DNA from: Flavobacteriales bacterium
GTDB lineage: Bacteria > Bacteroidota > Bacteroidia > Flavobacteriales > Flavobacteriaceae
DNA: 13,726 bases
Assembly (NCBI GenBank): GCA_027031025.1
Contig: JALVEJ010000076.1
Coordinates: forward strand, 1 to 13,726
Direction: 5' to 3'
Part shown: piece after piece, positions 1-7,500 of the stretch
How the letters are laid out: each line of letters opens with the position of its first letter
Position numbering within the stretch: position 1 is the first letter of the stretch
Notes under the pieces: model-generated
Database searches by the model: none
Told to the model about the DNA's origin: nothing
The model's input: the letters and a program-made list of their open reading frames with translations, nothing else
Program-made: the position numbers and the translations under genes

Positions 1-2
1 TC

Positions 3-95
3 AGTCAGACACATACGACCCACAAAGCAGCCCTTGATAAACTCTTGACACTTCAGTTTCAAATTTTTAATGAAGACTCAATTGTTGCCGGTTAA
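3..95 (+). CDS. Possible C-terminal tail of an upstream gene (partial)
   Basis: One frame is open from the window edge to a TAA at 93-95, giving about 30 residues with the ending LQFQIFNEDSIVAG. The other two plus-strand frames close earlier, at bases 35-37 and 46-48. The residue mix looks protein-like, but 30 codons is too short to identify a family, and an open stretch of this length can arise by chance in AT-rich DNA. If real, this gene ends about 160 bases before the first glycosyltransferase and is probably not part of the polysaccharide operon. Confidence 0.3.
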   Translation, partial: SQTHTTHKAALDKLLTLQFQIFNEDSIVAG

Positions 96-190
96 GGTAT
101 ATGTGACCAAAACAATAACGAAGAGGATCAGAAAACAGGGGCTAAATTGTTAGATTAATTTTGAGCGGGTACTTAACATGCCAGATTCAG

Positions 191-218
191 CTAACAGTCA
201 GCTAGCAGCTTTTATAAT
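191..218 (+). promoter_or_regulatory. Candidate sigma-70 promoter for the plus-strand operon
   Basis: A perfect -10 hexamer, TATAAT, lies at 213-218. A 4/6 -35 match, CTAACA, lies at 191-196, with a 16-base spacer. Transcription would start roughly 30 bases before the first glycosyltransferase ATG at 258, a sensible leader length. The -35 overlaps two direct copies of CAGCTA (188-193 and 199-204). No transcription data support this; it is a pattern match only. Confidence 0.4.
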
Positions 219-257
219 GAGCTACTCGCAATAATCTCACGGGACGAGATAATAAAA

Positions 258-1178
258 ATGAATAAATACTCGATCATATTACCTGCAAAAAATGAGGCTG
301 AAAGTCTTAAAATACTGTTACCCGAATTAAAAAAACATCATCCTGATGCTGAAATTATTGTGGTAAACGACGGTTCAACTGACAACACACCTTTTATCTG
401 TGAAGAAAATCATGTTTCTGTGGTTACCCATCCCTACAGCATGGGTAATGGTGCTGCAATTAAAACAGGTGCAAGACATGCTAGTGGTGAAGTGCTGATA
501 TTTATGGATGCTGATGGACAGCATAAGCCAGAAGATATTAATCGCCTGTTATTAAAAATGCAGGAAGGTTATGACATGGTTGTTGGCGCCAGGGATAAAG
601 CATCACAGGCATCCATTGGTCGGGGGCTTGCCAATAAATTTTATAACAAGCTGGCAAGCTATGTAACAGAGCGAAAAATAGAAGATTTAACCTCAGGTTT
701 TCGGGCTGCCAAAGCCGATAAATTCAGGGAGTTTTTATACCTGTTACCTAATGGCTTTTCCTACCCAACCACCAGCACCATGGCATTTTTCAGGGCAGGT
801 TACGCTGTGACCTATCTACCCATTGAAGCACCTAAACGTATCGGAAAAAGTCATATAAACCTTGTTCGAGACGGCATTCGTTTCTTGCTCATTATTTTTA
901 AGGTGGGTACTCTGTATTCACCTCTAAAAATCTTTTTACCCATTAGTCTTTTTACTTTTGGGTTAGGCTTAAGTTATTACCTATATACTTTTATTACAGC
1001 AGGGCGCTTTACTAATATGTCGGCCTTGATGTTTACTACAGCTATGTTGATGTTTTTTATGGGGCTGGTTTCGGAGCAGATTACGGCTTTGATGTATAAG
1101 ACTGATGGAGTCAACACAGCACTCACTCAAGAAATAAAACCCAAACACTTAATACTTGAGAAAGAAAATAATGAATAG
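258..1178 (+). CDS. Membrane-anchored GT2 glycosyltransferase (DPM1/GtrB-like)
   Basis: Family 2 glycosyltransferase with an N-terminal GT-A catalytic domain (about residues 1-215) and two C-terminal hydrophobic segments (about 224-247 and 254-280). The nucleotide-binding start (SIILPAKNEA, VVNDGSTD at 36-43) and the metal-binding D84-A-D86 in FMDADGQHKPED are intact. This plan matches dolichyl/polyprenyl-phosphate sugar synthases and GtrB-type enzymes, which move a sugar from a nucleotide onto a lipid phosphate at the inner membrane. The length, 306 residues, is normal for these. The donor sugar cannot be read from sequence. It is the first gene of the plus-strand series, and its last 8 bases overlap the methyltransferase start, suggesting translational coupling. 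The ribosome binding site is weak (GAG at 246-248). An alternative is direct transfer to the repeat unit. Confidence 0.88.
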   Translation: MNKYSIILPAKNEAESLKILLPELKKHHPDAEIIVVNDGSTDNTPFICEENHVSVVTHPYSMGNGAAIKTGARHASGEVLIFMDADGQHKPEDINRLLLKMQEGYDMVVGARDKASQASIGRGLANKFYNKLASYVTERKIEDLTSGFRAAKADKFREFLYLLPNGFSYPTTSTMAFFRAGYAVTYLPIEAPKRIGKSHINLVRDGIRFLLIIFKVGTLYSPLKIFLPISLFTFGLGLSYYLYTFITAGRFTNMSALMFTTAMLMFFMGLVSEQITALMYKTDGVNTALTQEIKPKHLILEKENNE

Positions 1179-1956
1179 TAGAGAGTATCAATACGGTTTT
1201 TCGGAACGTACAGATGATATGTACGATAAATGTGTTCGTGAAAAGAAAGCCATAACCATGATTAGTGTCCTCAAGGATCATTTGGGGAGCAAACTCAAGA
1301 ATGCAAAATTATTAAATGTAGGTGGCTCTACAGGTATTATTGATAATTACCTATCAAAACATACCAAAGAAGTTATAAGTATAGATATTGATGAACCAGC
1401 AATTCATCATGCCCAGAGAACCTATCAGACTGACAACCTTACGTTTCAGGTTGCAGATGCTCTTAATTTACCTTTTCATAATAACAGTTTTGATATTGTT
1501 ATTTGCTCTCAAGTTTATGAACATGTGCCAGATGCAGAAAAAATGTTTGAGGAAATATTTCGCGTACTTTTACCTAATGGTGTTTGCTATTTTGCAGCAG
1601 GAAATAGGATTATGTGGAATGAACCACACTATAATTTACCCCTGCTTTCAATTTTGCCAAACCCATTAGCAAATTTTTATATGCGGATTACTGGTAAAGG
1701 GCAATACTATTATGAAAAACATCTAACTTATTGGGGGCTCAAGAAATTAGTAAATAAATTTAAAATAATTGATTATACAAAGGATTTGGTATGCGAACCA
1801 GAAAAATACTCAACTTCTTACATGATAGAAACAGGTAGCCTGAAACAAAGAATGGCTAAATTTGTTATTAGTATATTTTATTGGGCAACACCAGGGTATA
1901 TTTGGTTATTAGAGAAAGATAGCAAATTAGCAATGAAACAAAGTCTATCAAAATAA
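1171..1956 (+). CDS. Class I SAM-dependent methyltransferase
   Basis: The protein, 261 residues from ATG 1171, has a Rossmann-type methyltransferase fold of the Methyltransf_11 kind. Motif I is LLNVGGSTG (about 47-55), the acidic end of strand 2 is IDIDEP (71-76), and ADALNLPF (96-102) and SFDIVICSQVYEHVP (106-120) complete the SAM pocket. The second half is specific to this protein. A TTG at 1156 is in the same frame, but ATG 1171 is preferred because GAG (1158-1160) lies at ribosome-binding distance and the 8-base overlap with the preceding gene is typical of coupled genes. The position inside a glycan operon suggests O- or C-methylation of a sugar or of the nascent glycan, possibly as a cap. 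The acceptor is unknown, and methylation of a lipid carrier cannot be excluded. Confidence 0.85.
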   Translation: MNSREYQYGFSERTDDMYDKCVREKKAITMISVLKDHLGSKLKNAKLLNVGGSTGIIDNYLSKHTKEVISIDIDEPAIHHAQRTYQTDNLTFQVADALNLPFHNNSFDIVICSQVYEHVPDAEKMFEEIFRVLLPNGVCYFAAGNRIMWNEPHYNLPLLSILPNPLANFYMRITGKGQYYYEKHLTYWGLKKLVNKFKIIDYTKDLVCEPEKYSTSYMIETGSLKQRMAKFVISIFYWATPGYIWLLEKDSKLAMKQSLSK

Positions 1957-1963
1957 CTCCGTT

Positions 1964-3214
1964 ATGATTAAAAACCTTTCGGCTTTATATGGCTTGCATT
2001 TCTTTAAATATCTTATGCCATTAATTCTAATCCCTTACCTTGCAAGAACATTAGGGCTTGTTGCTTGGGGAGAACTTGCAATCGCACAAGCTTTTGCTTC
2101 TTATTTTGTACTAATAGTTGAATATGGATTTGAGTTATCAGCAACCAAACAGCTTGCTAGATGCAAAGAGAATTCTAATAAGCGAGCCAGCATTCTAGCT
2201 GATGTCATGGGAGCTAAAATAATCTTAATTTTGTTTGTAATTATTGTATCTATTCCATTTCAATTTATTATTTCAGTTTTTCTAGATGATAAGCTACTTT
2301 ACCTTGCCACTCTTTTCTTTGCTGTTTCTTCATCTTTTAATTTAATCTGGTATTTTCAGGGGGTTGAGCAACTGGTAACTGCATCCTTGGTGGATATAGT
2401 AGTTAAATTAGTGGGGCTACTAAGTATATTTGTATGGGTGAAAAATCCAGAAGATGCTAGTTTATTTCTTGTAATCAATGGTTTTTTTTCTTTAGTTACT
2501 ACTTTTATACTTTTTATTCTAATACATAAAAATACTAAATTATTACTTCCATCGCTTAGTCGTTCTATTTTTGAATTAAAAAATGGTTGGCAAATGTTTG
2601 TGTATAAAGTTTCAGTCAGTTTTTATACGACAGGTAACGCGCTAATACTCAGTTTCTTTGTATTACCTGAAGTGGTGGCAATTTATACAGCAGCAGAAAA
2701 AATTAGTAAGGCTGTAATAGGACTACTTAGTCCTATTACACAAGTACTTTTCCCCAAGTTAAGTAGCTTAACAAAAACAGCATTTGATGAAGCACGTATC
2801 CTCTTCAAAAAAAGTCTAATAGTAATGAGTTTAATTGGATTTATTATGAGCACAGCAGTATATTTTTATTCTGATATCTTAGTGCAAATGATACTTGGAA
2901 ATAATTTTCAAGAAGCATCTCAAATTTTACGAATACTCGCACTATTACCGGTATTAATTACCACAAGTAACGTTCTTGGAATCCAATGGATGATTCCCAA
3001 TGGAATGGAAAAAGCCTTTAATAAAATTATTATTCTCTCAGGATTAATTAATCTATTCCTAGCTGTTGTTCTTACTCCATACTTTAAAGCTTTTGGGATG
3101 GCATGGTCAGTTGTTATTGCAGAATTATTTGTAACAATATCCATGTCAGCTTATTTATGGAATTTTGATAAGAATACTTACAAAATAAAAAATGCAGGAA
3201 TACTCATAAAATGA
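1964..3214 (+). CDS. wzx: Wzx-type polysaccharide repeat-unit flippase
   Basis: A 416-residue, almost entirely hydrophobic protein of the MOP/PST superfamily, with about twelve membrane-spanning segments judged by eye. The start matches Wzx proteins closely: a short polar lead, then LIPYLARTLGLVAWGELAIA, then IVEYGFELSATKQLAR. These conserved N-terminal motifs distinguish it from a Wzy polymerase. It should flip the undecaprenyl-diphosphate-linked repeat unit across the inner membrane. It starts 7 bases after the methyltransferase stop without a clear ribosome binding site, so translation may depend on coupling, and it overlaps glf by 4 bases (ATGA). A run of eight T at 2482-2489 lies inside the gene. 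Wzx is often selective for its repeat unit, so its presence next to these glycosyltransferases suggests they build the same glycan. Confidence 0.92.
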   Translation: MIKNLSALYGLHFFKYLMPLILIPYLARTLGLVAWGELAIAQAFASYFVLIVEYGFELSATKQLARCKENSNKRASILADVMGAKIILILFVIIVSIPFQFIISVFLDDKLLYLATLFFAVSSSFNLIWYFQGVEQLVTASLVDIVVKLVGLLSIFVWVKNPEDASLFLVINGFFSLVTTFILFILIHKNTKLLLPSLSRSIFELKNGWQMFVYKVSVSFYTTGNALILSFFVLPEVVAIYTAAEKISKAVIGLLSPITQVLFPKLSSLTKTAFDEARILFKKSLIVMSLIGFIMSTAVYFYSDILVQMILGNNFQEASQILRILALLPVLITTSNVLGIQWMIPNGMEKAFNKIIILSGLINLFLAVVLTPYFKAFGMAWSVVIAELFVTISMSAYLWNFDKNTYKIKNAGILIK

Positions 3215-4383
3215 TATACGATTATATTATTGTAGGTGCTGGATTTGCTGGCTCAGTATTAGCTGAAAGACTAGCCTCTGTATTAGACAAAAAAGTATTA
3301 ATCATTGAGCAACGACCTCATATTGGGGGAAACTGTTATGATTATTATGACGAGCACGGTGTTTTAGTTCATAAATATGGCCCTCACCTTTTTCATACAG
3401 ATAATAAATATGTCATTGATTATTTAAGTCAATTTACTCAATGGCAAGAATATGAACATAGAGTATTAGCATCAATTGATGGTCAGCTAGTCCCTGTTCC
3501 TTTTAATTTGATTTCTTTGCAAAAATTATTTCCTACTTCAATAGCAAGCAATTTGGAACAAAAATTAATCAAACAATATGGCTTTGGAGTAAAAGTTCCT
3601 ATCTTAGAATTAAGAAGAACAAAAGATCAGGATTTAAATAAATTAGCCGATTTTGTGTATGATAAAATGTTTATCAATTACACAACTAAACAGTGGGGTT
3701 GCACCCCAGAAGAAATTTCTCCTGAAGTCACTGCTAGGATACCTGTTTATATTTCATATGATGACCGTTATTTTCAAGATAAATATCAAATGATTCCAAA
3801 ACAAGGGTATACAAAGCTTTTCCAAAATATTTTAGATCATAAAAATATTCATATCATGCTAAATACTGATTTCAAAGATATTGTGAGTTTAGATCATGAT
3901 AAGAAATTGTTAGCAATATTTGGAAAACACTATAAAGGTAAGTTAATCTATACAGGCATGATAGATGAATTGTTTGATTTTAAATTTGGGGAGCTTCCAT
4001 ACAGATCCTTACAGTTTAAAATGGAAAATTTATCAGTTAAACACTTTCAAAACGCTACAACTATTAATTATCCAAATAACTATGATTTTACAAGAATTAC
4101 TGAATTCAAGAACATATTAAATCAGGATATTAATTCAACAACAATTGTACGAGAATACCCGCAGGATTTTGATCGTAAGAACCCTGATAATAATATTCCC
4201 TATTATCCTGTATTTAAAAAAGAAAATAACAATACATTAAAAGTATACAATGAATATTGTGAAAGCTTCCAAAATATTATTGCTGTAGGTAGACTTGCAG
4301 AATATAAATATTATGATATGGATGATATTATTGCCAGATCTCTAGATGTTTTTGTCAATATAGTTGATAAATCAGGAGAGTAG
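3211..4383 (+). CDS. glf: UDP-galactopyranose mutase
   Basis: Flavoenzyme that interconverts UDP-galactopyranose and UDP-galactofuranose in the cytoplasm, supplying galactofuranose for the glycan. The 390-residue length fits the bacterial family. The FAD-binding start VGAGFAGSVLAERLA (8-22) is followed by the acidic end of the second strand (IIEQRPHIGGNCYD, 31-44) and the family blocks HKYGPHLFHT (54-63) and PVPFN (95-99). YTTKQWG carries the tryptophan (W162) of the substrate pocket. Arginines in TRITEFK (R295) and GRLAEYKYYDMD (R361) are in the places expected for diphosphate binding and the C-terminal FAD site. It overlaps wzx by 4 bases and is followed after one base by a glycosyltransferase, so at least one neighbouring transferase probably uses UDP-Galf. 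No defect is visible. Confidence 0.97.
   Translation: MIYDYIIVGAGFAGSVLAERLASVLDKKVLIIEQRPHIGGNCYDYYDEHGVLVHKYGPHLFHTDNKYVIDYLSQFTQWQEYEHRVLASIDGQLVPVPFNLISLQKLFPTSIASNLEQKLIKQYGFGVKVPILELRRTKDQDLNKLADFVYDKMFINYTTKQWGCTPEEISPEVTARIPVYISYDDRYFQDKYQMIPKQGYTKLFQNILDHKNIHIMLNTDFKDIVSLDHDKKLLAIFGKHYKGKLIYTGMIDELFDFKFGELPYRSLQFKMENLSVKHFQNATTINYPNNYDFTRITEFKNILNQDINSTTIVREYPQDFDRKNPDNNIPYYPVFKKENNNTLKVYNEYCESFQNIIAVGRLAEYKYYDMDDIIARSLDVFVNIVDKSGE
4374..4378 (+). promoter_or_regulatory. Ribosome binding site fixing a GTG start
   Basis: AGGAG lies 6 bases before GTG 4385 and inside the last codons of glf. It supports GTG 4385, rather than the in-frame TTG at 4364, as the start of the following glycosyltransferase. 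It is the strongest ribosome binding site in the plus-strand operon. Confidence 0.75.
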
Positions 4384-4384
4384 A

Positions 4385-5632
4385 GTGATTATCAATATAG
4401 TTGTTCCAAAATTAAATAAGACTAAATATACAGGGGGTCTGGTATGCATTCTTCATTATGCCAATGAACTACATAGCAGAGGGCATACTGTTAATATCAT
4501 TCCATCTCTCCCTTCAGAAGAACCGCTTTGGTTTAAAAAGCCGTTTGGTAATTTTGTAGGGCTAGCTAAAACAGCTATTCTCCTACGCTTATTTAAAAAT
4601 ATAGGTTCAATTGTAGTATCTGTAGCAAAATTAGAACTATTTTCAGATCCTTTTTTATTTCGAGATAAAACATCAATCTTAATATCCAATTTATTACTAC
4701 TGATAGGATCACGGTTTACCTCTACAAATATTGAGAGCTCATTATCACGTGATTACTTATCTCAAATTATACCTAAGGCAAATCATACAATTGCTACTAC
4801 TTACCAAACAGCTCTTACTGTAAAAGCTATTGGTACTGGAGAAACTTGGTATTTTTGCCAGCATTTTGAAGCATATTTTTCTAATGAATCCCAATCTCCC
4901 AAATTTGCGTATGTTGATGCTATAGCAAGTTATCATGTTGGTTTAAACTTAATTGCTAATTCTACATGGCTATCAAAGAAGTTAAGCGAAGAAACTAATT
5001 CAAAGGTAGCTCTTTGTCCAAATGCCATTGACCATGAGGTTTTTAATAAGCAAAAAAAGAAAAAAAACTCAAACAAAACAGTCACTATAATAAGTTATGG
5101 TGGACGTGATGCAGAATGGAAAGGATTTCATGATATGGCAAATGCAGTAAAAATAGCTCGTGAAAAACTACCTGATATTCAAATTGTTTGGAATGTATAT
5201 GGCGATGCTCTCTTGCCAGAAGATAACCCAATAGCAAGTTATCAGTCGCTTGGATTTTTAAATAGTATGCAATTAACAGAAGCATATAATACTTCAGATA
5301 TACTATTGAGTGCCTCCTGGTATGAAAGCTTCCCATTATTTCCTATAGAAGCAATGGCATGTGGTTTAGCTGTAATAACAACCTCAAAAGGCACTGAAGA
5401 CTACGCAATAAATAATGAAACAGCTTTAGTTGTTGAAGCGAGGAATTGTAAATCGATTGCAGATGCAATTATTGCTTTGGTAACAGATAAAAAGAAACGT
5501 TTGTATCTAGCTGAAAATGGTCAGATGATGAGCAAGAAATTCACATGGGAAAAATCTGGTAATAAATTAGAGGAAATATTAGTAGAAGGTTCTTTGCAGG
5601 TATTGGATAAGAATAAATGCCCTCCAAAATAA
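4385..5632 (+). CDS. GT4 glycosyltransferase (WsaF-like)
   Basis: Retaining glycosyltransferase of the GT-B fold, 415 residues from GTG 4385. The N-terminal domain has TGGLVCILHYANELHSRGH (17-34). The C-terminal domain has GGRDAEWKGF (239-248) and the GT4 E-x7-E motif (E314 and E322 in YESFPLFPIEAMACG). The segment WYFCQHFEAYF, followed by SYHVGLNLIANSTWLSKKL, resembles WsaF/Rgp-type rhamnosyltransferases, where a similar Q-D-x-E-P-Y-F block occurs. The sugar is inferred only loosely: rhamnose or another 6-deoxyhexose is possible, though no dTDP-rhamnose genes are in the window. The linker between domains is lysine-rich (about 222-231) and is encoded by an A7-G-A8 stretch at 5052-5067, a possible slippage site. 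The 3' end overlaps the next gene by 16 bases. Confidence 0.87.
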   Translation: MIINIVVPKLNKTKYTGGLVCILHYANELHSRGHTVNIIPSLPSEEPLWFKKPFGNFVGLAKTAILLRLFKNIGSIVVSVAKLELFSDPFLFRDKTSILISNLLLLIGSRFTSTNIESSLSRDYLSQIIPKANHTIATTYQTALTVKAIGTGETWYFCQHFEAYFSNESQSPKFAYVDAIASYHVGLNLIANSTWLSKKLSEETNSKVALCPNAIDHEVFNKQKKKKNSNKTVTIISYGGRDAEWKGFHDMANAVKIAREKLPDIQIVWNVYGDALLPEDNPIASYQSLGFLNSMQLTEAYNTSDILLSASWYESFPLFPIEAMACGLAVITTSKGTEDYAINNETALVVEARNCKSIADAIIALVTDKKKRLYLAENGQMMSKKFTWEKSGNKLEEILVEGSLQVLDKNKCPPK

Positions 5633-6498
5633 AAACTATTGATAAATTAGCTTTTATTATTCTTAATTATTTTGGTGTAGATCATACGAAAAAATGTATT
5701 GGGTCTATTCTGCCAAATAATGAGATTCATATATTTATTGTTGAAAATTCAAACTCACAAAGAGAAAAAGAAAAAATAATTAATTTATTTTCAGAAGAAT
5801 CAGTAATATCATTGATATTTCCAAGTACCAACCTTGGCTTTTCAAGGGGTATCAATTTAGCATTAGCTCGAGCAATTGATGAAGGTTATGAAAAATTTGT
5901 GATACTAAACAATGATGCTTTTTTAGTTGATGGGGCTGTAAAAAAATTCCAGAAAGCGATTAATCTACAACCTAAAACATTAATCAGTCCCCTGATAGAA
6001 TGGGATAATAAAGTTGTTGGTAATGTTTTTTATCATAAATATTTAACACTCCTTTCCTACTCAAACCAGAAGGGAAAAACATTTTGGATGAAGTATCTGA
6101 CTGGTTGCTGCTTATTGTTTGATATTCATATATTAAAAAACAATCAACTTTTAGATGAATATTTTTTCATGTATGGTGAAGATATTGCCTTAAGTTACCG
6201 TATTATAAATTCAAATTATAAAATAAGATTGCTAGATGAGGTATTAGTTATTCATGCAGGAAGTCTATCTGCAAAAAAATCTTCATTGTTTTATGAATAC
6301 CATGTTAATAGAGGGCATATCTTATTGGTTAAGGCAATTGCAAAAAACAACTTTGAAAAAATAATGATGTATATATTACGCTTTATTGTTCTATCAATAA
6401 AAGGACTTTGGAGAAGTATAAAATATCGTACTACATACCCATTATTAGCCTCATTTTTAATTTGGTTTCCACTAAAAATTAGACCACAAAAACAATGA
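5617..6498 (+). CDS. GT2 glycosyltransferase (WbbL/rhamnosyltransferase-like)
   Basis: Inverting GT-A fold glycosyltransferase of 293 residues. It begins AFIILNYFG (12-20). The conserved TNLGFSRGIN (71-80) is followed by the metal site in its common N-N-D form (N98-N99-D100 in FVILNNDAF). LTGCCLLF (161-168) and FFMYGEDIALSYR (183-195, with E188-D189) complete the acceptor and catalytic region. This order is typical of the WbbL-type GT2 group, which includes many rhamnosyl- and galactofuranosyltransferases. With glf in the same operon, UDP-Galf is a plausible donor, but this is inference. The hydrophobic, basic C-terminus (about 248-293) probably rests on the inner membrane. It starts inside the preceding gene (16-base overlap) and ends with a 4-base ATGA overlap into the next. 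Confidence 0.87.
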   Translation: MPSKIKTIDKLAFIILNYFGVDHTKKCIGSILPNNEIHIFIVENSNSQREKEKIINLFSEESVISLIFPSTNLGFSRGINLALARAIDEGYEKFVILNNDAFLVDGAVKKFQKAINLQPKTLISPLIEWDNKVVGNVFYHKYLTLLSYSNQKGKTFWMKYLTGCCLLFDIHILKNNQLLDEYFFMYGEDIALSYRIINSNYKIRLLDEVLVIHAGSLSAKKSSLFYEYHVNRGHILLVKAIAKNNFEKIMMYILRFIVLSIKGLWRSIKYRTTYPLLASFLIWFPLKIRPQKQ

Positions 6499-7490
6499 TT
6501 AAAATTTACAGCCCAATGGCGACAGGCAATGGTGCCATTATTGTTCATCAAAAACTGGAAAGTAAGATTAGGGATTATAGGGTTGTGCCATACAATCCTT
6601 ATCTAACGCTTACACCACCTCTGTTAGGGGCTATTCTTAAAAAAAAGTCTTCATTGATTCATACAACTCCAGATTATGCCTGGTTTTTGCATAAAAAGAA
6701 TACGCCTTTAATTCTTACATTTCATAATTATATGCTTGATAAAGAAATGCTTGCCTACAGTTCTTTTTTACAGAAAATTCATTATAAAACGGATTTACGC
6801 TATTTCACTCGCAAAGCCTTACAGTATGCTCAATGCCTTACTGCTGTCAGTAATTTTACAGCTAAAATAGCGCAAAAAGATCTAGATATAAAAAAAAATA
6901 TTCGAGTGATACCTAATGGTATTAATGATGCAATTTTTTATCCTGCTACTAAAAAAAATTCAACAAATACTTTTAAAGTATTTTTTAGTGGCAATATGAG
7001 CCTGCGCAAAGGGGCGCATTGGTTACCTCAAATAATTGATATGCTTCCAGAGCATATAAAAATTTACTGTGCAACAGGTTTAAGAACCAAAATACCTAAA
7101 AATATGCAACATTCAAGAATCCACTATCTTGAAAGAGTAGCTTATAAAGATATGCCCAAACTTTATCAAACAATGGATGCTTTACTCATGCCAACTGTGC
7201 GTGAAGGTTTAAGTCTATCAGTTCTTGAAGCCATGGCTTGTGGCTTGCCTGTAGTTGCATCTAACTGCTCCAGCCTTCCTGAGCAAATTATTGAAGGTCA
7301 GGGAGGATATTTATGTGAAACAGGGAATATTAATGAATACGCCAATGCAATTATTACTTTAGAGCAAGATAGAGCAAAATCAAAAGAGATGGGAAGTTTT
7401 AATCGTCAACAAATAGAGGAAAAATTTCGTTTAGATAAAATGATTAATTCTTATCAACAAGTTTTTGAAGAAGTGCTTGATAAGATATAG
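6495..7490 (+). CDS. GT4 glycosyltransferase, last gene of the plus-strand series
   Basis: GT-B fold glycosyltransferase of 331 residues, short for the family, with a compact N-terminal domain beginning IKIYSPMATGNGAIIVHQKL. The hinge VIPNGINDAIFYP (138-150) and SGNMSLRKGAHWL (165-177) start the nucleotide-binding domain, and E237 and E245 (VREGLSLSVLEAMACGLPV) form the E-x7-E motif. The Rossmann and catalytic parts look complete, so the short length looks genuine. The donor sugar is unknown. It overlaps the preceding GT2 by 4 bases (ATGA). Its last 47 bases are also the 3' end of the glycosyltransferase on the opposite strand, over an imperfect palindrome. Homopolymer tracts of nine A (6890-6898) and eight A (6951-6958) lie inside the gene. 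Confidence 0.87.
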   Translation: MIKIYSPMATGNGAIIVHQKLESKIRDYRVVPYNPYLTLTPPLLGAILKKKSSLIHTTPDYAWFLHKKNTPLILTFHNYMLDKEMLAYSSFLQKIHYKTDLRYFTRKALQYAQCLTAVSNFTAKIAQKDLDIKKNIRVIPNGINDAIFYPATKKNSTNTFKVFFSGNMSLRKGAHWLPQIIDMLPEHIKIYCATGLRTKIPKNMQHSRIHYLERVAYKDMPKLYQTMDALLMPTVREGLSLSVLEAMACGLPVVASNCSSLPEQIIEGQGGYLCETGNINEYANAIITLEQDRAKSKEMGSFNRQQIEEKFRLDKMINSYQQVFEEVLDKI

Positions 7491-7500
7491 CAGTTTTATC
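7434..7500. repeat. Imperfect palindrome spanning the tail-to-tail gene overlap
   Basis: The arms are centred on base 7467: GATAAAA (7434-7440) with TTTTATC (7494-7500), and TCTTATCAA (7449-7457) with TTGATAAGA (7477-7485). Hand counting gives 23 Watson-Crick pairs out of 33 positions. The stop codons of the two convergent genes (7488-7490 on plus, 7444-7446 on minus) are also symmetric about 7467. On each strand the 9-base stem is followed after eight bases by TTTT, so the RNA hairpin might weakly slow transcription both ways. The long 19-base loop and the gap before the T run make it a poor classical terminator. Confidence 0.8.

Noticed and set aside
45..71. TTGACA at 45-50 with TTTAAT at 66-71 as a promoter
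   Set aside because: The -35 is perfect, but the spacer is only 15 bases and the site lies in the possible tail of an upstream gene. The TATAAT site at 213-218 is a better placed candidate.
178..234. An 18-codon leader-peptide frame before the first glycosyltransferase
   Set aside because: There is no good ribosome binding site and no regulatory codon run. It would also span the candidate -10.
1388..1669. A 93-codon plus-strand frame inside the methyltransferase gene
   Set aside because: It lies wholly in another frame of a gene with clear SAM-binding motifs and has no domain of its own.
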